From Spirochaetales bacterium (GTDB lineage: Bacteria; Spirochaetota; Spirochaetia; DSM-27196; SKKC01): a DNA stretch of 5,033 nucleotides. Below are positions 5,024 through 5,033 of this stretch, in pieces. Each line of letters begins with the position of its first letter. The first letter of the stretch is position 1. The stretch lies in contig SKKC01000255.1 in assembly GCA_007121695.1 (NCBI GenBank), positions 1 to 5,033 on the forward strand, written 5' to 3'. The notes beneath the pieces were generated by a model that made no database searches, was not told the origin of the DNA, and saw only the letters and a list, made by a program, of their open reading frames with translations. Position numbers and translations under genes: made by a program.

Positions 5024-5033
5024 GCGAGGTTCA

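Overview
The window carries one coherent minus-strand locus that fills almost all of it. In transcription order (high to low coordinates) it encodes a HAD-superfamily hydrolase (4996-4367), an exported solute-binding protein (4236-3067), a double-length ABC permease (2988-1186) and an ABC ATPase (1189-101). The last three form a complete binding-protein-dependent importer of the FbpABC/AfuABC architecture (ferric iron, polyamine, 2-aminoethylphosphonate and sugar-phosphate type). Its permease is two FbpB-like halves fused into one 12-helix chain. No plus-strand gene, RNA gene, CRISPR array or mobile element is supported.

The organism is a bacterium of moderately high GC. The binding protein has a Sec-type leader ending in an FSAGTAEP-like stretch without a lipobox cysteine, a style I associate with spirochaete (Spirochaeta-like) binding proteins. 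This is a weak, memory-based taxonomic hint. Strong GGAGG-type ribosome binding sites precede the three transporter genes, but none is seen before the HAD gene.

Layout of the non-coding parts. Upstream of the HAD gene (4997-5033) there is only a short GC-rich dyad. The 130-base gap between the HAD gene and the binding-protein gene holds a sigma70-like promoter candidate that starts inside the HAD stop codon, a 9-bp inverted repeat with a 48-base loop, and an 11-bp-period direct repeat. It ends with an 8-bp hairpin that shows the Shine-Dalgarno sequence in its loop and buries the binding-protein ATG in its 3' arm. The 78-base gap between binding protein and permease contains an 11-bp perfect hairpin followed by TTTT, likely an attenuator or mRNA-stabilising element that lets the binding protein be made in excess over the membrane parts. 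Permease and ATPase overlap by ATGA. The ATPase stop codon lies in the loop of a 12-bp hairpin, and a 14-bp perfect palindrome sits near the left edge.

Working model (inference): the binding protein captures a small anionic solute in the periplasm, the permease and ATPase dimer import it, and the HAD enzyme may act on the imported compound, for example by removing phosphate. The binding protein has no adjacent Tyr-Tyr pair of the kind that binds iron in FbpA. With a phosphatase-type neighbour and an AfuB-like fused permease, this makes an organophosphate or other non-iron substrate worth testing. Nothing here amounts to a clearly new system. The most unusual signals are regulatory RNA structures at gene boundaries.
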